64,000 nucleotides of DNA from Heliocidaris tuberculata (taxonomy: Eukaryota > Echinodermata > Echinoidea > Camarodonta > Echinometridae). Every line of letters starts with the position of its first letter. Position 1 is the first letter of the stretch. Made by a program: the position numbers and the translations under genes. The notes beneath the pieces were generated by a model, which was not told where the DNA came from, made no database searches, and worked only from the letters and a program-made list of their open reading frames with translations. Shown piece by piece: positions 61,363-63,155 of the stretch. Location of the stretch: positions 10,619,768 to 10,683,767 of the forward strand of contig CM046850.1 of NCBI GenBank assembly GCA_025618425.1, written 5' to 3'.

Positions 61363-61654
61363 TATCATCATCATCATCATCATCATCATTATTTTGTAGA
61401 CATTAATTTTGTCCTTGTATACGGCATTTTCCTATTTACCCTTCTATTTGTGTCTTAATACCTCATCAGCGTTCCACTGTGGGAGCTGGTATCCCATAAT
61501 CGATGCCAATGATATTTCCCTTGGAGGCGGGCCAGGCGGCGTCATCGCAATCGTCATCGCAAGCGTGGTCATCATAGCCGTCATCATAGGAATAACGATC
61601 TGCATAGTGAAGCGACGACGAAAGGCGTCTGGTCCACCATGTTCCAGTTTTTGA
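2286..61654 (+). CDS. LAMP/CD68-like lysosome-associated membrane glycoprotein, six exons
   Basis: Join of 2286-2328, 22078-22317, 29403-29512, 51947-52145, 59468-59638 and 61470-61654; 948 nt, 315 residues plus TGA. All five introns start GT and end AG, and the phases (1,1,0,1,1) agree at every junction. Residues 1 to about 20 form a signal peptide. Residues 26-105 are a Thr/Ser-rich stalk with NMT sequons. Residues 108-258 fit one LAMP luminal domain with cysteine pairs C118/C152 and C219/C258, near the usual 36-38 spacing. Residues 279-301 are a membrane helix and 302-315 a basic tail. LAMP proteins coat the lysosomal or endosomal membrane, and a mucin stalk with one LAMP domain is the CD68 layout. 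The tail lacks the usual Gly-Tyr-X-X-hydrophobic sorting signal. Family assignment is firm; the exact orthologue and the cell role are not. Confidence 0.88.
2329..3230. mobile_element. Degenerate MITE-like and homopolymer region in intron 1
   Basis: Two diverged copies of one sequence (about 2650-2750 and 2832-2950) share a motif in which cgtttagca-like DNA precedes gagagaaa. G-runs lie at 2646-2660, C-runs near 2970 and 3057, a T22 at 2998-3020 and a G-run at 3028. The segment ends ccgtggctacgcgcctg (about 3068-3084), which looks like the right end of a hAT-type MITE. No left end or target duplication was found. Confidence 0.4.
3231..4000. repeat. Unclassified intron DNA with purine-rich microsatellite
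   Basis: 3600-3800 is GA-rich and includes a (GA)n run followed by G11 at about 3763-3798. Just after it, 3830-3890 resembles the complement of a LINE 3' end (compare 53975-54015). Frames here are low-complexity artefacts. The remainder shows nothing recognisable. Confidence 0.5.
4020..6570 (-). mobile_element. LINE (CR1/Jockey-like) reverse-transcriptase relic, interrupted
   Basis: Reading right to left: a pre-RT segment with DPQAMAKTFNSYFSQIG, RT fingers with KKSSGHDDI and IPIFKKGD, then SQFGFRANH (5989-6445). After a gap come FLGLTIDDKLNW (4446-4664) and the C-terminal tail with YPTRQSNRFHLPRTRT and YWNSL (4064-4282). The palm YADD region is missing where a second LINE lies (about 4640-5997), so the insertion was accompanied or followed by a deletion of about 120 codons. 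Stops and frameshifts show it is dead. Confidence 0.8.
4640..5997 (+). mobile_element. 5'-truncated LINE copy inserted in the minus-strand LINE
   Basis: The frame 4640-4891 ends in PRCRTERYRSSTIPSIIRLLN, the conserved C-terminus of CR1/Jockey-group LINE proteins. An AT-rich 3' untranslated region of about 1.1 kb follows and ends with AATAAA-like sequence and an (AATTC)n tail at 5978-5999. Only the last 80 or so codons survive, the normal outcome of incomplete reverse transcription. Confidence 0.78.
6751..7640. repeat. TIR-bounded tandem repeat array, period about 155-187 bp
   Basis: The ends are perfect 12-bp inverted repeats, tgtctcgcccac (6751-6762) and its complement (7629-7640). Inside, a unit beginning ttaaagtttacctgcaagac recurs near 6842, 7031, 7197, 7352 and 7513, with a partial copy at 6996. 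Each unit carries ggtca words, including AGGTCAAAGGTCA. A (CCGTCCGTCGT)-like run opens the array. It looks like a non-autonomous DNA element with internal minisatellite structure. Imperfect cttatgct words lie outside both ends. Confidence 0.72.
7650..9080. other. Intron 1 spacer with MITE fragment and homopolymers
   Basis: About 7850-7965 matches the right half of the element ending near 21647 (shared gtgccgcccggggcacgtgcccc core). 8588-8632 is a T24/G17 tract. 8938-8998 is a CAA/CAG-rich microsatellite. No gene is supported. Confidence 0.5.
9081..9273. mobile_element. Mariner-type MITE with TA ends
   Basis: About 29 bp of inverted ends (tacagtcaaacctg at 9081; the complement of tacagtgaaacctg at the right end) flank internal repeats of the words gaccacctg and ataaagacc. 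The ends read TA-CAGT and ACTG-TA, fitting a Tc1/mariner-type element whose TA target was duplicated. It is non-coding. Confidence 0.75.
9523..9677. repeat. Two-copy tandem duplication, about 78 bp each
   Basis: Copies 9523-9602 and 9603-9677 share tttaagtatttcc, ggatcataa and a long block ending gtgataagctct. A few substitutions and a small indel separate them. No coding potential. Confidence 0.75.
9678..11033. other. Intron 1 spacer: TA microsatellite and G-rich MITE candidate
   Basis: (TA)n occupies about 9960-9992. 10205-10440 may be a MITE: cataggcgtgaggcgg at its left and the partial complement cctatg at its right, with a G12 tract inside, but no target duplication was confirmed. 10450-11030 shows nothing recognisable. 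Confidence 0.4.
13354..14919 (-). pseudogene. Multi-exon gene relic carried by the 5.9-kb element
   Basis: Minus-strand exon-like pieces: a possible first-exon donor at 16830 (GTAAGT); 14919-14801 (acceptor ttttttgcag, donor GTAATT) with KDEDIKGETHLLKRLPASLKDL open after a stop; 14463 downward (acceptor tttacag) reading ESAGCSLVNIQACLMQYKN; and 13821-13354 (acceptor attttgcag) with a frame of about 100 codons ending RHNIVHSF then stop. In the last piece a hAT-type MITE interrupts the frame, and removing it with one duplication copy restores the reading. Phases between pieces do not all agree. It is either the second Harbinger protein or a captured host gene; the family is not recognised. Confidence 0.4.
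13468..13631. mobile_element. hAT-type MITE, 164 bp, 8-bp duplication ctaggaac
   Basis: The left end is CAGTGGCGAATCC and the right end GGATCCGCCACTG; ctaggaac repeats perfectly at 13460-13467 and 13632-13639. It contains an A24 tract and G/C runs. The 8-bp duplication and CAGTGGCG end are hAT hallmarks. Confidence 0.88.
15342..15520. mobile_element. hAT-type MITE, 179 bp, duplication ctagatc
   Basis: Left end CAGAGGCGGATCC and right end AATCTGCCACTG, with ctagatc directly adjacent on both sides (7 bp, or 8 with one mismatch). It holds G11 and T12 tracts and the words ctgacaag and ttctctga shared with the MITEs at 13468 and 45171. Confidence 0.8.
15530..17080. other. AGATCT/CTAGA-rich stretch in the 5.9-kb element
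   Basis: The words agatct, tctaga, ctagat and gttag recur many times between 15660 and 16680 without a fixed period. Homopolymers interrupt at about 16065-16100 (C then A) and 16216-16230 (G), plus a short CT run and a C16 near 16330. No gene is supported. The right part may be the promoter and first exon of the minus-strand relic. Confidence 0.45.
17331..17819. mobile_element. 489-bp foldback MITE with TTAA duplication
   Basis: Two inverted arms of about 205 bp start agggggtacccaatgctg and end in its complement. A central spacer of about 85 bp separates them. TTAA lies at 17327-17330 and 17820-17823, as for piggyBac or Kolobok elements. It landed in the TTAA created by the right end of the 5.9-kb element. 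Arms are almost identical, suggesting a recent copy. Confidence 0.85.
18202..18412. mobile_element. Small MITE with ataagccagttc inverted ends
   Basis: The left end ttataagccagttcgtaaagg and right end gaactggcttattg are inverted, followed inward by ggtcatttgtacc and its counterpart. The interior has alternating gcgcg/acgcg words. No clear target duplication. Confidence 0.6.
18413..19633. other. Intron 1 spacer with two hairpins
   Basis: accgaacgtgt (about 18452) and acacgttcgg (about 18556) are inverted. At 19275-19343 tcatggagcttc and its complement gaagctccatga enclose inner complements agttccct/agggaact, giving a strong stem of about 28 bp. gagggagcgaagcgacc (about 18800) belongs to the GAGCGAAGCG motif set. 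No gene is supported. Confidence 0.5.
19634..20625. mobile_element. hAT-type element, 992 bp, duplication ctcctcta, internal tandem repeats
   Basis: Perfect 15-bp inverted ends, caggggcgtcgctag and its complement, are flanked by ctcctcta at 19626-19633 and 20626-20633. Inside, a unit of about 260 bp occurs nearly three times (about 19789, 20050, 20310), each with the motif gcgagcgaagcgagcgagc or a variant and ttttgcccgaat. G-runs and a pyrimidine-rich block (20400-20540) follow. No transposase is encoded. Confidence 0.88.
21099..21521. mobile_element. PIF/Harbinger-like MITE, 423 bp, TAA duplication
   Basis: The ends agcccaccgcacactata (21099) and its complement (to 21521) are flanked by TAA at 21096-21098 and 21522-21524. 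The body is homologous to the outer element at 11034. This intact copy shows where the nested insertions entered the older one. Confidence 0.82.
22078..22317 (+). CDS. LAMP-like gene exon 2: signal cleavage site and mucin-like stalk
   Basis: The acceptor is a T-rich tract ending AATGTAG and the donor is CAG/GTAAGA. The 240-nt exon completes the signal peptide and encodes a Thr/Ser-rich, Cys-free stalk after C25. Its centre (about 22187-22276) is a 21-nt tandem repeat giving heptads of the form NMTTxVS. Four NMT sequons and one NGT sequon are visible, and dense O-glycosylation is expected. This is the mucin-like segment typical of CD68 and DC-LAMP. It ends in phase 1 inside a Gly codon shared with exon 3. 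Confidence 0.86.
22318..22778 (-). mobile_element. CT microsatellite followed by a minus-strand LINE 3' end
   Basis: A (TC)n tract occupies about 22492-22538. At 22540-22640, read on the minus strand, AATAAA-like sequence (attaataaagcc) is followed by a short AATTC/AATTAA-rich tail, as in the LINE tail at 5978. Only the 3' untranslated end of the LINE is evident. Confidence 0.5.
22779..22937. mobile_element. Foldback MITE with GGGCCCCGTTGCATAAAA ends
   Basis: Arms of about 38 bp are almost perfect complements: gggccccgttgcataaaac at the left and its complement at the right. Inner copies of ggtaac and accat words add symmetry. Removing it rejoins ggacct and gatctt to restore GPDLIPSWIL in the surrounding LINE, so it inserted into the LINE with a very short duplication. 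Confidence 0.8.
23256..23868. mobile_element. G/C-tract-bounded insert in the LINE palm domain
   Basis: It starts tcggggtggggggg and ends ccccccggtctc, with tgc at 23253-23255 and 23869-23871 as a likely 3-bp duplication. The interior has recurring ggaac/cggaac words and an A12. Excising it joins ALLA to HHxYHETDVKRQAIRVLLVDF, the expected RT order. Confidence 0.65.
24685..24976. repeat. Tandem duplication of about 146 bp inside the LINE C-terminus
   Basis: The block starting ggagaaacatgtgtgcacag is present at 24685-24829 and 24831-24976 with only a few differences (for example agaagcag versus agaaacag). It duplicates codons ending in KPFPLPLCKTKRY. Confidence 0.85.
25372..25640. mobile_element. 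GGCCCTGTTGCATAAAACTT foldback MITE
   Basis: The ends ggccctgttgcataaaactt and its complement are inverted; between them the words tttatgtca and tgacataaa recur. It belongs to the same end family as 22779-22937. A hAT-type MITE (25416-25520) is nested inside. Confidence 0.75.
25416..25520. mobile_element. hAT-type MITE, 105 bp, duplication gtcatgat
   Basis: It starts catgggcgtaaatatgc and ends aaatctccgccactg; gtcatgat lies at 25408-25415 and 25521-25528. It contains a C14 tract. The target lies within the 25372 MITE. Confidence 0.78.
26035..26153. mobile_element. Hairpin MITE, 119 bp
   Basis: tgtaacattaaaagat and aatcaatcttacgatt at the left are complemented at the right by cgtaagattgatt and atctttatgttaca. 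The stem is about 45 bp with small bulges. Confidence 0.7.
26265..26499. mobile_element. Hairpin MITE with GGGGTGGTATTCTGAG ends
   Basis: Inverted arms of about 70 bp run from ggggtggtattctgag to ttgtcataacaaaat, and the complement occupies about 26433-26499. The centre has alternating gcgcaa/ttgcgc words. Confidence 0.78.
26501..26640. mobile_element. MITE with GTTTCATGAAACTTG ends
   Basis: agggcccccgtttcatgaaac at the left is matched by the complement of cacttgatgaaacacccc at the right. It lies immediately after the 26265 MITE, so these two and the one at 26035 form a cluster in the LINE 3' region. Confidence 0.6.
27076..27734 (-). mobile_element. Fragment of the GAGCGAAGCG/TTTTGCCCGAAT repeat family, inverted
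   Basis: About 27420-27470 (gcccgaatatgaagtggtggttg) and 27670-27725 (complement of ttttgc and gaatattaacttt) match the units inside 19634-20625 in the opposite orientation. Between them is a purine-rich block (27490-27660). 27150-27300 shows nothing recognisable apart from a C-run. Confidence 0.5.
27735..29240. mobile_element. Element with minisatellite-like inverted ends (GGAGCAAATGTCGC units)
   Basis: At 27755-27950 the words cgacatttgctccg and gacaattcctccg recur. At 29085-29240 the complementary words ggagcaaatgtcgc and ggagcaattgtcgc recur. The two arrays are inverted, so the 1.5-kb span looks like one foldback element. The middle contains an imperfect duplication (28359-28520 and 28652-28830, sharing cgctcccggg and cgtggagcttgca), a CAA microsatellite (about 28935-28960) and a G-run (29013-29029). 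Frames here are not supported as genes. Confidence 0.6.
29295..29352. repeat. TA microsatellite before LAMP-like exon 3
   Basis: An almost pure (TA)n tract of about 58 bp, interrupted once by tacata. It ends about 50 bp before the exon 3 acceptor. Confidence 0.9.
29403..29512 (+). CDS. LAMP-like gene exon 3: start of LAMP luminal domain
   Basis: The acceptor is TTTTGTGCCAG and the donor GTAGGT; the exon is 110 nt, entering in phase 1 and leaving in phase 0. It encodes a Pro/Ser linker, then WKVNDKDGKLCMLMEFQG. This matches the opening strand of a LAMP domain, in which a short VxxxxGxxC motif supplies the first disulphide cysteine (C118). A long TA dinucleotide tract ends about 50 bp before the acceptor, so length changes there could affect the branch-point region. 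Confidence 0.85.
29513..31180. other. Intron 3 start: homopolymers and two hairpins
   Basis: A T23/G17 tract lies at 29639-29678. 30050-30093 and 30109-30152 form a 44-bp inverted pair with one mismatch and a 15-bp loop (arms contain ccctacccctatcgatg). 30527-30552 is a 9-bp hairpin (ttccgtaac/gttacggaa). The rest (30160-31180) shows nothing recognisable. Confidence 0.6.
31560..32937 (+). mobile_element. 5'-truncated CR1-like LINE tail, split by a MITE
   Basis: 31585-31790 reads LQNRALRSVLEVDNRFN, LYNTLEIDQLSERWKK and MYKLVNNIAPSSLCSRI. After the MITE, 32444-32580 reads LPRLLTNCLRNSPLFSASKLFNNLPADIR. Both are the C-terminal region typical of CR1/Jockey-group RT proteins. The 3' end has the motif ggccttgctgaaaagcagc and a (TA)n tail at 32914-32937. 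Confidence 0.8.
31803..32443. mobile_element. MITE, 641 bp, with TGTGACCAGGCACCAC ends
   Basis: Perfect inverted ends of about 23 bp begin tgtgaccaggcaccac. It sits between SEYNVT and LPRLLTN of the LINE frame. Interior minus-strand frames are not recognised. A target duplication could not be fixed. Confidence 0.75.
32939..34545 (-). mobile_element. Penelope-like retroelement relic with GIY-YIG C-terminus
   Basis: On the minus strand, 34476-34285 reads DTDRRKEIPIAAHF, then a variable loop, then RESYWILKLKTLTPNGINVEE and stop. The R/KRESYWI-KL-TL-P-G-N pattern is the end of the GIY-YIG endonuclease module of Penelope-like elements. An inverted pair of about 66 bp (32939-33005 and about 34479-34545) starts gtgggatgaattcaaacc and contains gctttcgtctttcga. 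This matches the partial inverted terminal repeat often found at the 5' end of truncated Penelope copies. The RT domain is absent. Confidence 0.62.
33310..33790 (-). mobile_element. MITE of about 480 bp, inverted copy of 58775-59255
   Basis: The termini gattaactttg and caaagttta are inverted. The body contains tcgctagcgcaagtcgctcgg, the complement of ccgagcgacttgcgctagcga at the second copy. Only a handful of mismatches separate the two copies by eye. It is nested in the Penelope-like relic. Non-coding. Confidence 0.78.
35111..37244. other. Interior of the 31.2-37.7 kb element
   Basis: G-run at 35125-35140, a 28-bp-scale duplication of ctggtgctttcattggtattt (about 35593-35642), (TA)n at about 35727-35764, A-rich DNA 36160-36300. 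37145-37235 is a fragment of the ttttgcccgaat/gggagcgag family. No transposase or other gene is recognised. Confidence 0.5.
37720..38038. other. Spacer between two elements
   Basis: G12 at 37719-37730 is followed by ttggctacacctg, which looks like the right end of a hAT-type element with no partner seen. The remainder shows nothing recognisable. Confidence 0.4.
38039..38910. mobile_element. MITE, about 870 bp, TA-flanked, 23-bp perfect ends
   Basis: taccgtaatggcaccagtcg at the left and its complement at the right are perfect inverted ends, with TA at both boundaries. The GC-richer middle (38640-38780) holds gaag/cgccg words, and a c.86-codon open frame (38031-38291) has no recognised homology and starts within the inverted end. 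hAT is unlikely; the TA boundary suggests a mariner-like or related superfamily. Confidence 0.68.
38911..39165. repeat. Homopolymer and CAA cluster
   Basis: A16 (about 38948), G19 (about 38997-39015), C14 (39051-39064), A11 and (CAA)n to about 39120 follow each other within 180 bp, ending at the L1-like LINE. Probably decayed MITE ends and slippage. Confidence 0.6.
41121..41170. repeat. Poly(C) run of exactly 50
   Basis: Fifty consecutive C residues follow ggtacacctg and precede gctagggacc. This is by far the longest homopolymer in the window. It could fold as i-motif or, on the other strand, as G-quadruplex DNA, or be an assembly artefact. Confidence 0.95.
41250..43916 (+). other. Putative spliced transcript start inside the 9.2-kb element
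   Basis: Exon-like pieces with good splice signals: a first exon ending 41515 (donor GTGAGT), 42753-42852 (acceptor T10AACAG, donor GTAAGT), 43361-43461 (acceptor ttttacacag, donor GTAGGC) and 43884-43916 (acceptor ttcattcaacag, donor GTAAGC). A GC box (ccccgcctc, 41264) precedes the first. Exon 2 alone reads MERNPRNVIQTLRKCKLTI and stops after 25 codons. Exons 3-4 join in phase as MDGERILRYTIQRNEQRADI and continue to LFIP. Later exons were not found. It could be a transposon promoter with captured exons or a non-coding RNA. Confidence 0.35.
43917..45162. other. Interior of the 9.2-kb element: no recognised gene
   Basis: G12 at 44511-44521 and G/C-rich DNA near 44630-44755 look like MITE debris. 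ctctagcgacacccctg (about 45010-45026) resembles the right end of the 19634 hAT family, with no left end seen. Nothing else is recognised. Confidence 0.4.
45171..45577. mobile_element. hAT-type MITE, 407 bp, duplication aatggcaa
   Basis: CAGTGGCGTCTGG at the left and gggtacgttagtg at the right, with perfect aatggcaa at 45163-45170 and 45578-45585. It contains three internal variants of ccctcc-aaagtcgctc followed by G-runs, plus A15 and C-runs. Confidence 0.85.
45655..45989. mobile_element. hAT-type MITE, 335 bp, duplication gattgttc
   Basis: cagtggcgctcagtgggg at the left and cagctacgctagtg at the right, with gattgttc at 45647-45654 and 45990-45997. G17 and G31 runs and gttttcctccataattctctgacaag-type words relate it to the 45171 element. 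Confidence 0.85.
45844..46310. repeat. Segmental tandem duplication: MITE right half plus flanking DNA
   Basis: Copy 1 (about 45844-46045) and copy 2 (about 46096-46305) both run from ccccagccctca-aatagacgctcgg through the MITE end cagctacgctagtg and its duplication gattgttc into the same non-MITE flank (ccttttaata, aaaaagaacaaa, gtacactt). Confidence 0.78.
46311..47343. other. Interior of the 9.2-kb element, continued
   Basis: 46400-46560 is T/A-rich. gaattatgcaaagatgcttatcgggc (about 46976-47001, here split by word) is an imperfect inverted match to gcccgataagcac near 41289, so inner ends of an older insertion are possible. A G19 run lies near 47178 and an acttgtt microsatellite at 47293-47322. 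No gene is supported. Confidence 0.4.
47344..48372 (-). mobile_element. LINE reverse-transcriptase fragment (palm to C-terminus)
   Basis: Minus-strand reading: a frameshifted TLFLIFINDIKDN block (about 48180-48220), LLTFNIKKCAVLSITRKRYP, EYKYLGITITADLRWNRHC, NLEQVQKTAARFVMCDYRR and a C-terminus ending SLRTMQPPVFSV (47344). These are RT domain 6-7 and thumb motifs of Jockey/CR1-type LINEs. It is 5'-truncated and frameshifted. Confidence 0.8.
48373..49504. other. Interior of the 9.2-kb element: A/T-rich spacer
   Basis: A C14/G5 tract lies at 48535-48549 and a TTTA-rich run at 48850-48895. No gene, RNA or complete element is recognised. Confidence 0.45.
50490..50886 (-). mobile_element. tRNA-derived SINE inside the L1-like LINE
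   Basis: On the minus strand the head ggcgagttggctcagtcgg (from 50886) has an A box, and gtgggttcgaattc (complement at 50825-50838) a B box, the two internal RNA polymerase III promoter parts. A body of about 300 bp follows with repeated ccccgtgtag words and ends in a TTA/AAT-rich tail near 50495. Removing it joins FEEL to DFGISSKG in the LINE frame. It is not a functional tRNA gene. Confidence 0.82.
51947..52145 (+). CDS. LAMP-like gene exon 4: central part of LAMP domain
   Basis: The acceptor is TTTTTAACTTTCAG and the donor GTAAGT; the exon is 199 nt. Residues 132-197 include C152, the likely partner of C118, followed by alternating hydrophobic strands (YSAFVLEFGSL, TRVVFNFTN) and the sequons NVT, NTT and NFT. 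An L1-like LINE 3' end lies about 100 bp upstream. An A-run followed by a G-run begins about 30 bp downstream, so this exon is tightly boxed in by repeats. Confidence 0.87.
52172..52219. repeat. A33/G9 tract just after LAMP-like exon 4
   Basis: A run of about 33 A, then ggagg and G9, begins 27 bp after the exon 4 donor. This may be a decayed MITE end or LINE tail. Confidence 0.85.
52220..52620. other. Intron 4 spacer with C- and G-runs
   Basis: C13 at about 52479-52490 and G17 at about 52531-52547 flank a short GC-rich piece that resembles MITE debris. Nothing else is recognised. Confidence 0.45.
52621..52863. mobile_element. hAT-type MITE, 243 bp, duplication ctcacag
   Basis: Left end CAGTGGCGTAATGAG, right end attagtgccagtg, with ctcacagc/ctcacaga flanks matching at 7 of 8 positions. 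It carries the gcgagcgaagcgagcgagc motif at about 52685-52713, shared with the 19634 element. Confidence 0.75.
52930..53257 (-). mobile_element. Probable tRNA-derived SINE
   Basis: Minus strand: gtgttctagtggaagag (complement at 53236-53252) as A box and ggttcgagtcc (53193-53204) as B box, spaced as in a tRNA. A body with repeated gtcggtctc-type words follows. The 3' end is not clear. Confidence 0.55.
53284..53545 (+). mobile_element. tRNA-derived SINE
   Basis: The A box is in cgtagtggttcaaacac and the B box in gcggtttcgagcccc (53337-53351), followed by a body with caggtgtatacctgatagg and a 3' tail of ataaaatggatatggatatg. The arrangement fits an RNA polymerase III-derived SINE. Confidence 0.65.
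53546..53965. other. Intron 4 spacer
   Basis: No gene is supported. 53915-53950 (ggtcaaagatcaaggaggtcaa) is similar to 63345-63370, so it may be an old dispersed repeat. A short (TATG)n run lies at 53951-53968. Confidence 0.45.
53970..57640 (-). mobile_element. Long LINE relic (endonuclease linker to C-terminus), split by a foldback element
   Basis: From right to left: KRKGKKKKRAKNV-type linker (57356-57580), KLERLYENNSKEYWN (about 57240), KLKRNKSPGNDSILNEML and SVGLIKPLLKKG (56677-57018), then after the insert CGFRTSDHIFVLK, CFVDLKKAFDSVWRE, VKQGCVISPTLFNILLND, YADDIVLFSTSKKG (intact YADD, about 55590), KYVGIVV and a thumb region to GELG-like AELGRYPL. The C-terminus has an EEC-GDEFHYVMQC-type zinc-knuckle and ends at 54293. 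A 3' region with AAT repeats follows. Stops and frameshifts occur between blocks. The clade is not resolved. Confidence 0.83.
55996..56682. mobile_element. 687-bp foldback element with no target duplication
   Basis: The ends ctgtacaaaa and ttttttttacag are inverted. Long inverted blocks inside (for example ttaaaacactgcgacgtgtt at 56040 against its complement at 56617, and the block from ggtgtttac to ggttctaatgta) occur three times in alternating orientation. Precise removal joins accaca to tgcactcc and restores AFRSACGFRTSDH in the LINE frame. The insertion therefore lies between A and T with no duplicated bases. Confidence 0.8.
57780..59410. mobile_element. TA-flanked element with CTCTCTAAATGTAAA ends
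   Basis: tactctctaaatgtaaagg at the left (57780) is the near complement of ttttacatttaagagagta at the right (to 59410), with TA at both boundaries. gagtgaa/ttcactc words recur in both subterminal parts. A second MITE (58775-59255) is nested inside. The right end is 57 bp before LAMP-like exon 5 counting from the flanking TA. Confidence 0.68.
58775..59255 (+). mobile_element. MITE of about 480 bp, second copy of 33310-33790
   Basis: Inverted ends taactttg and caaagttaatc bound a body nearly identical to the complement of 33310-33790, including ggttggcatacctcgctc and gcagcgcagcgaagaagc. The only open frame (58917-59099) is a chance frame in non-coding repeat. Confidence 0.78.
59468..59638 (+). 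CDS. LAMP-like gene exon 5: second disulphide region of LAMP domain
   Basis: The acceptor TTTTTCCCCTCCAG and donor GTAAGA bound 171 nt. The exon encodes DVPMGDYYECSS then VNLTNPKFQPF and NGGNSWGQ. This matches the LAMP pattern of a Gly-x-Tyr-x-C motif (C219), a beta strand, a QxF motif and a loop before the last cysteine (C258, in exon 6). An extra cysteine pair candidate is C225. Phases are 1 in and 1 out. A TA-flanked transposable element ends 59 bp before the exon. Confidence 0.87.
59639..59790. other. Start of intron 5
   Basis: C16 at about 59669-59684; otherwise nothing recognisable. Confidence 0.5.
59791..60060 (-). mobile_element. tRNA-derived SINE, duplication cccaatt
   Basis: cccaatt lies at 59784-59790 and 60061-60067. 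Minus strand: a head gggagcatcgtggtatagtag with an A box, then a degenerate B box, a body with acctgggtagagaaagac on the complement, and an end reading gcgctatacaagaacgg before an AAT-rich tail. This end is typical of SINEs common in marine deuterostomes. Confidence 0.72.
60068..61140. other. Intron 5 spacer with CA repeat and telomere-like run
   Basis: A 2-copy repeat of aacatgtcaaacacgct lies at about 60564-60615. (CA)n occupies 60645-60669. gtttagggttagggttagg at about 60807-60826 is a short interstitial TTAGGG-like run. No gene is supported. Confidence 0.6.
61150..61395. repeat. ATC/CAT trinucleotide microsatellite before LAMP-like exon 6
   Basis: An imperfect (ATC)n tract, purest at about 61310-61390, ends about 75 bp before the exon 6 acceptor. 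Overlapping frames on either strand are artefacts. Confidence 0.88.
61470..61654 (+). CDS. LAMP-like gene exon 6: last cysteine, membrane helix, cytosolic tail
   Basis: The acceptor is CCTCATCAG. The exon completes an Ala codon, gives FHCGSW with the fourth LAMP cysteine, then a Gly-rich hinge, a helix of about 23 Val/Ile/Ala residues (279-301) and the tail KRRRKASGPPCSSF before TGA. Vertebrate LAMP tails carry GYxx-hydrophobic; no tyrosine follows the helix here. A downstream alternative terminal exon, as in LAMP2, or a different sorting route is possible. No AATAAA is seen in the first 400 bp after the stop. Confidence 0.86.
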
Positions 61655-62162
61655 TTGAGAAATTTTGTACGATTTTTGTACTATAAAGGACTGGTCACAT
61701 AGTGACGATAAGGATAAGGATAAAGAAAATGATAATGTTAAAGACAACGATGACGATAAAACCATTTTATGTAGAAAATCTGAGAAAAAACAGTGCTAAA
61801 GTCTCCTTAGCACAAGTGATGGACAGGATACATTTTCTTTATAGACAGATTTTTATCTCTAGGGGAAGTCCACCCTATGGTATTAAGCTGATTTGAGTAA
61901 ATGCAGAAAAAAAGGGAAACAGATTAGTGAAATTTTGAGGAAAATTCGACAAGAAATAAGAAAGTTAGGAGTTTTTACTTATTTCATTTTTTTTTAATTT
62001 ATTTCCAAAATAACAGCGTATAAATTTACAAAGACTTTAATTTTACAAAAATTATTATTTGCATATAAAACCAACGATTATGAATAATGAATTTGGATTT
62101 GTATTATTCAAAAAGCATTCAAAAGTTTTATCAGTGCGGGGTATGTCTCCGCCCACCGAAGG
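61655..62162 (+). other. Probable 3' untranslated region of the LAMP-like gene
   Basis: AT-rich DNA after the stop with an ataagg/gataa-rich stretch at 61706-61730. No canonical AATAAA is seen, so the polyadenylation site may be downstream or non-canonical. No other gene is supported. Confidence 0.4.
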
Positions 62163-62674
62163 TGGTGCCGGAAACCCGGGGGGGGGGGGGGGGGGGGGAG
62201 GGGGGGTTGTCTTATTGAGCCCTGTACATCATCCGCGTAAATCACTTTCTGAAAAGCATCATGAACAGGGATTGCAATAGGAGTAGTTTTGATACCCTAA
62301 GCAAGGAAACCCGTCTAACATCTCTGATTTGTATACCCTTAACCGCTATTTTATATATAACGTGGTATTTTAGATCCTATTTGAGGACTACATCATCATC
62401 ATAGACCCATTTTTTAGCCAAAAAGGAACCGTAAAAGAATTTAACCTAATTTGGAACACATTATCAAACTATATTTTCATCCCTGATTTTCATTTCACCT
62501 CTGAATTTGATACCCTTTTTCTTGTTTTTTGCTGTTTTTGATACCCAAAACGCGTAACCCGGGTTTACCCGCCCAATGCTGGAAAAGTTCCCTTTTTATC
62601 CGTTTTCGTGTACGCGGATGATGTACAGGCCTCAATGAGACATGCCCCCCCCCCCCCCCCTCCGGTTGCCGGAG
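62163..62674. mobile_element. Foldback MITE with G/C-run arms
   Basis: gccggaaacccgggg with G-runs and then tattgagccctgtacatcatccgcgta-type sequence (read in parts) at the left is inverted against tacgcggatgatgtacagg, tcaatgagaca, a C-run and tccggttgccgg at the right. Arms are about 60-75 bp. Confidence 0.72.
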
Positions 62675-62734
62675 AAATTATGTTTTCGGGTTGTTTTTAG
62701 CCTCCTTATTGCAATATTTCTTGAACTATTTACA

Positions 62735-63155
62735 GTCAGACCCAACTCCGGAAAACCGAGCACAGGTATATACTCCGAAAACGGCGTATGCAGCAAGATG
62801 AATATAGAGCCCTCATCGTTCAGTGCGAGACAGTGTGTACAAAAGACATGGGGAAAATCGTGCAATGTCGACCTGCTGTTGATAATATATTTTTCAAAAA
62901 TAATGCTGCGGATATATTCATTTCATACGTTTGTCATTTGAAAGTCACTTCATATGACGAATCATTCAAGGATTTTGAAGATAATTGGCACGCAGCATTA
63001 TTTCAAAAAAATTATATATTGTTGGTTGGTTGACTTTGCAAGATTTTCCCCATGCCTTTTGTACACACTGCCTCGCACTGAACGATGAGGGCTCTATATT
63101 CATACGCCGTTTTCGGAGTATATACCTGTGCTCGGTTTTCCGGAGTTGGGTCTAT
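62735..63155. mobile_element. Intact palindromic MITE, duplication ctattta
   Basis: Two arms of about 165 bp, from cagtcagacccaactccgg to its complement ending ccggagttgggt, flank a centre of about 75 bp. ctattta occurs at both outer edges. It is the intact relative of the split copy at 31318-34787. A lone arm fragment occurs at about 18036-18093. Confidence 0.8.
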
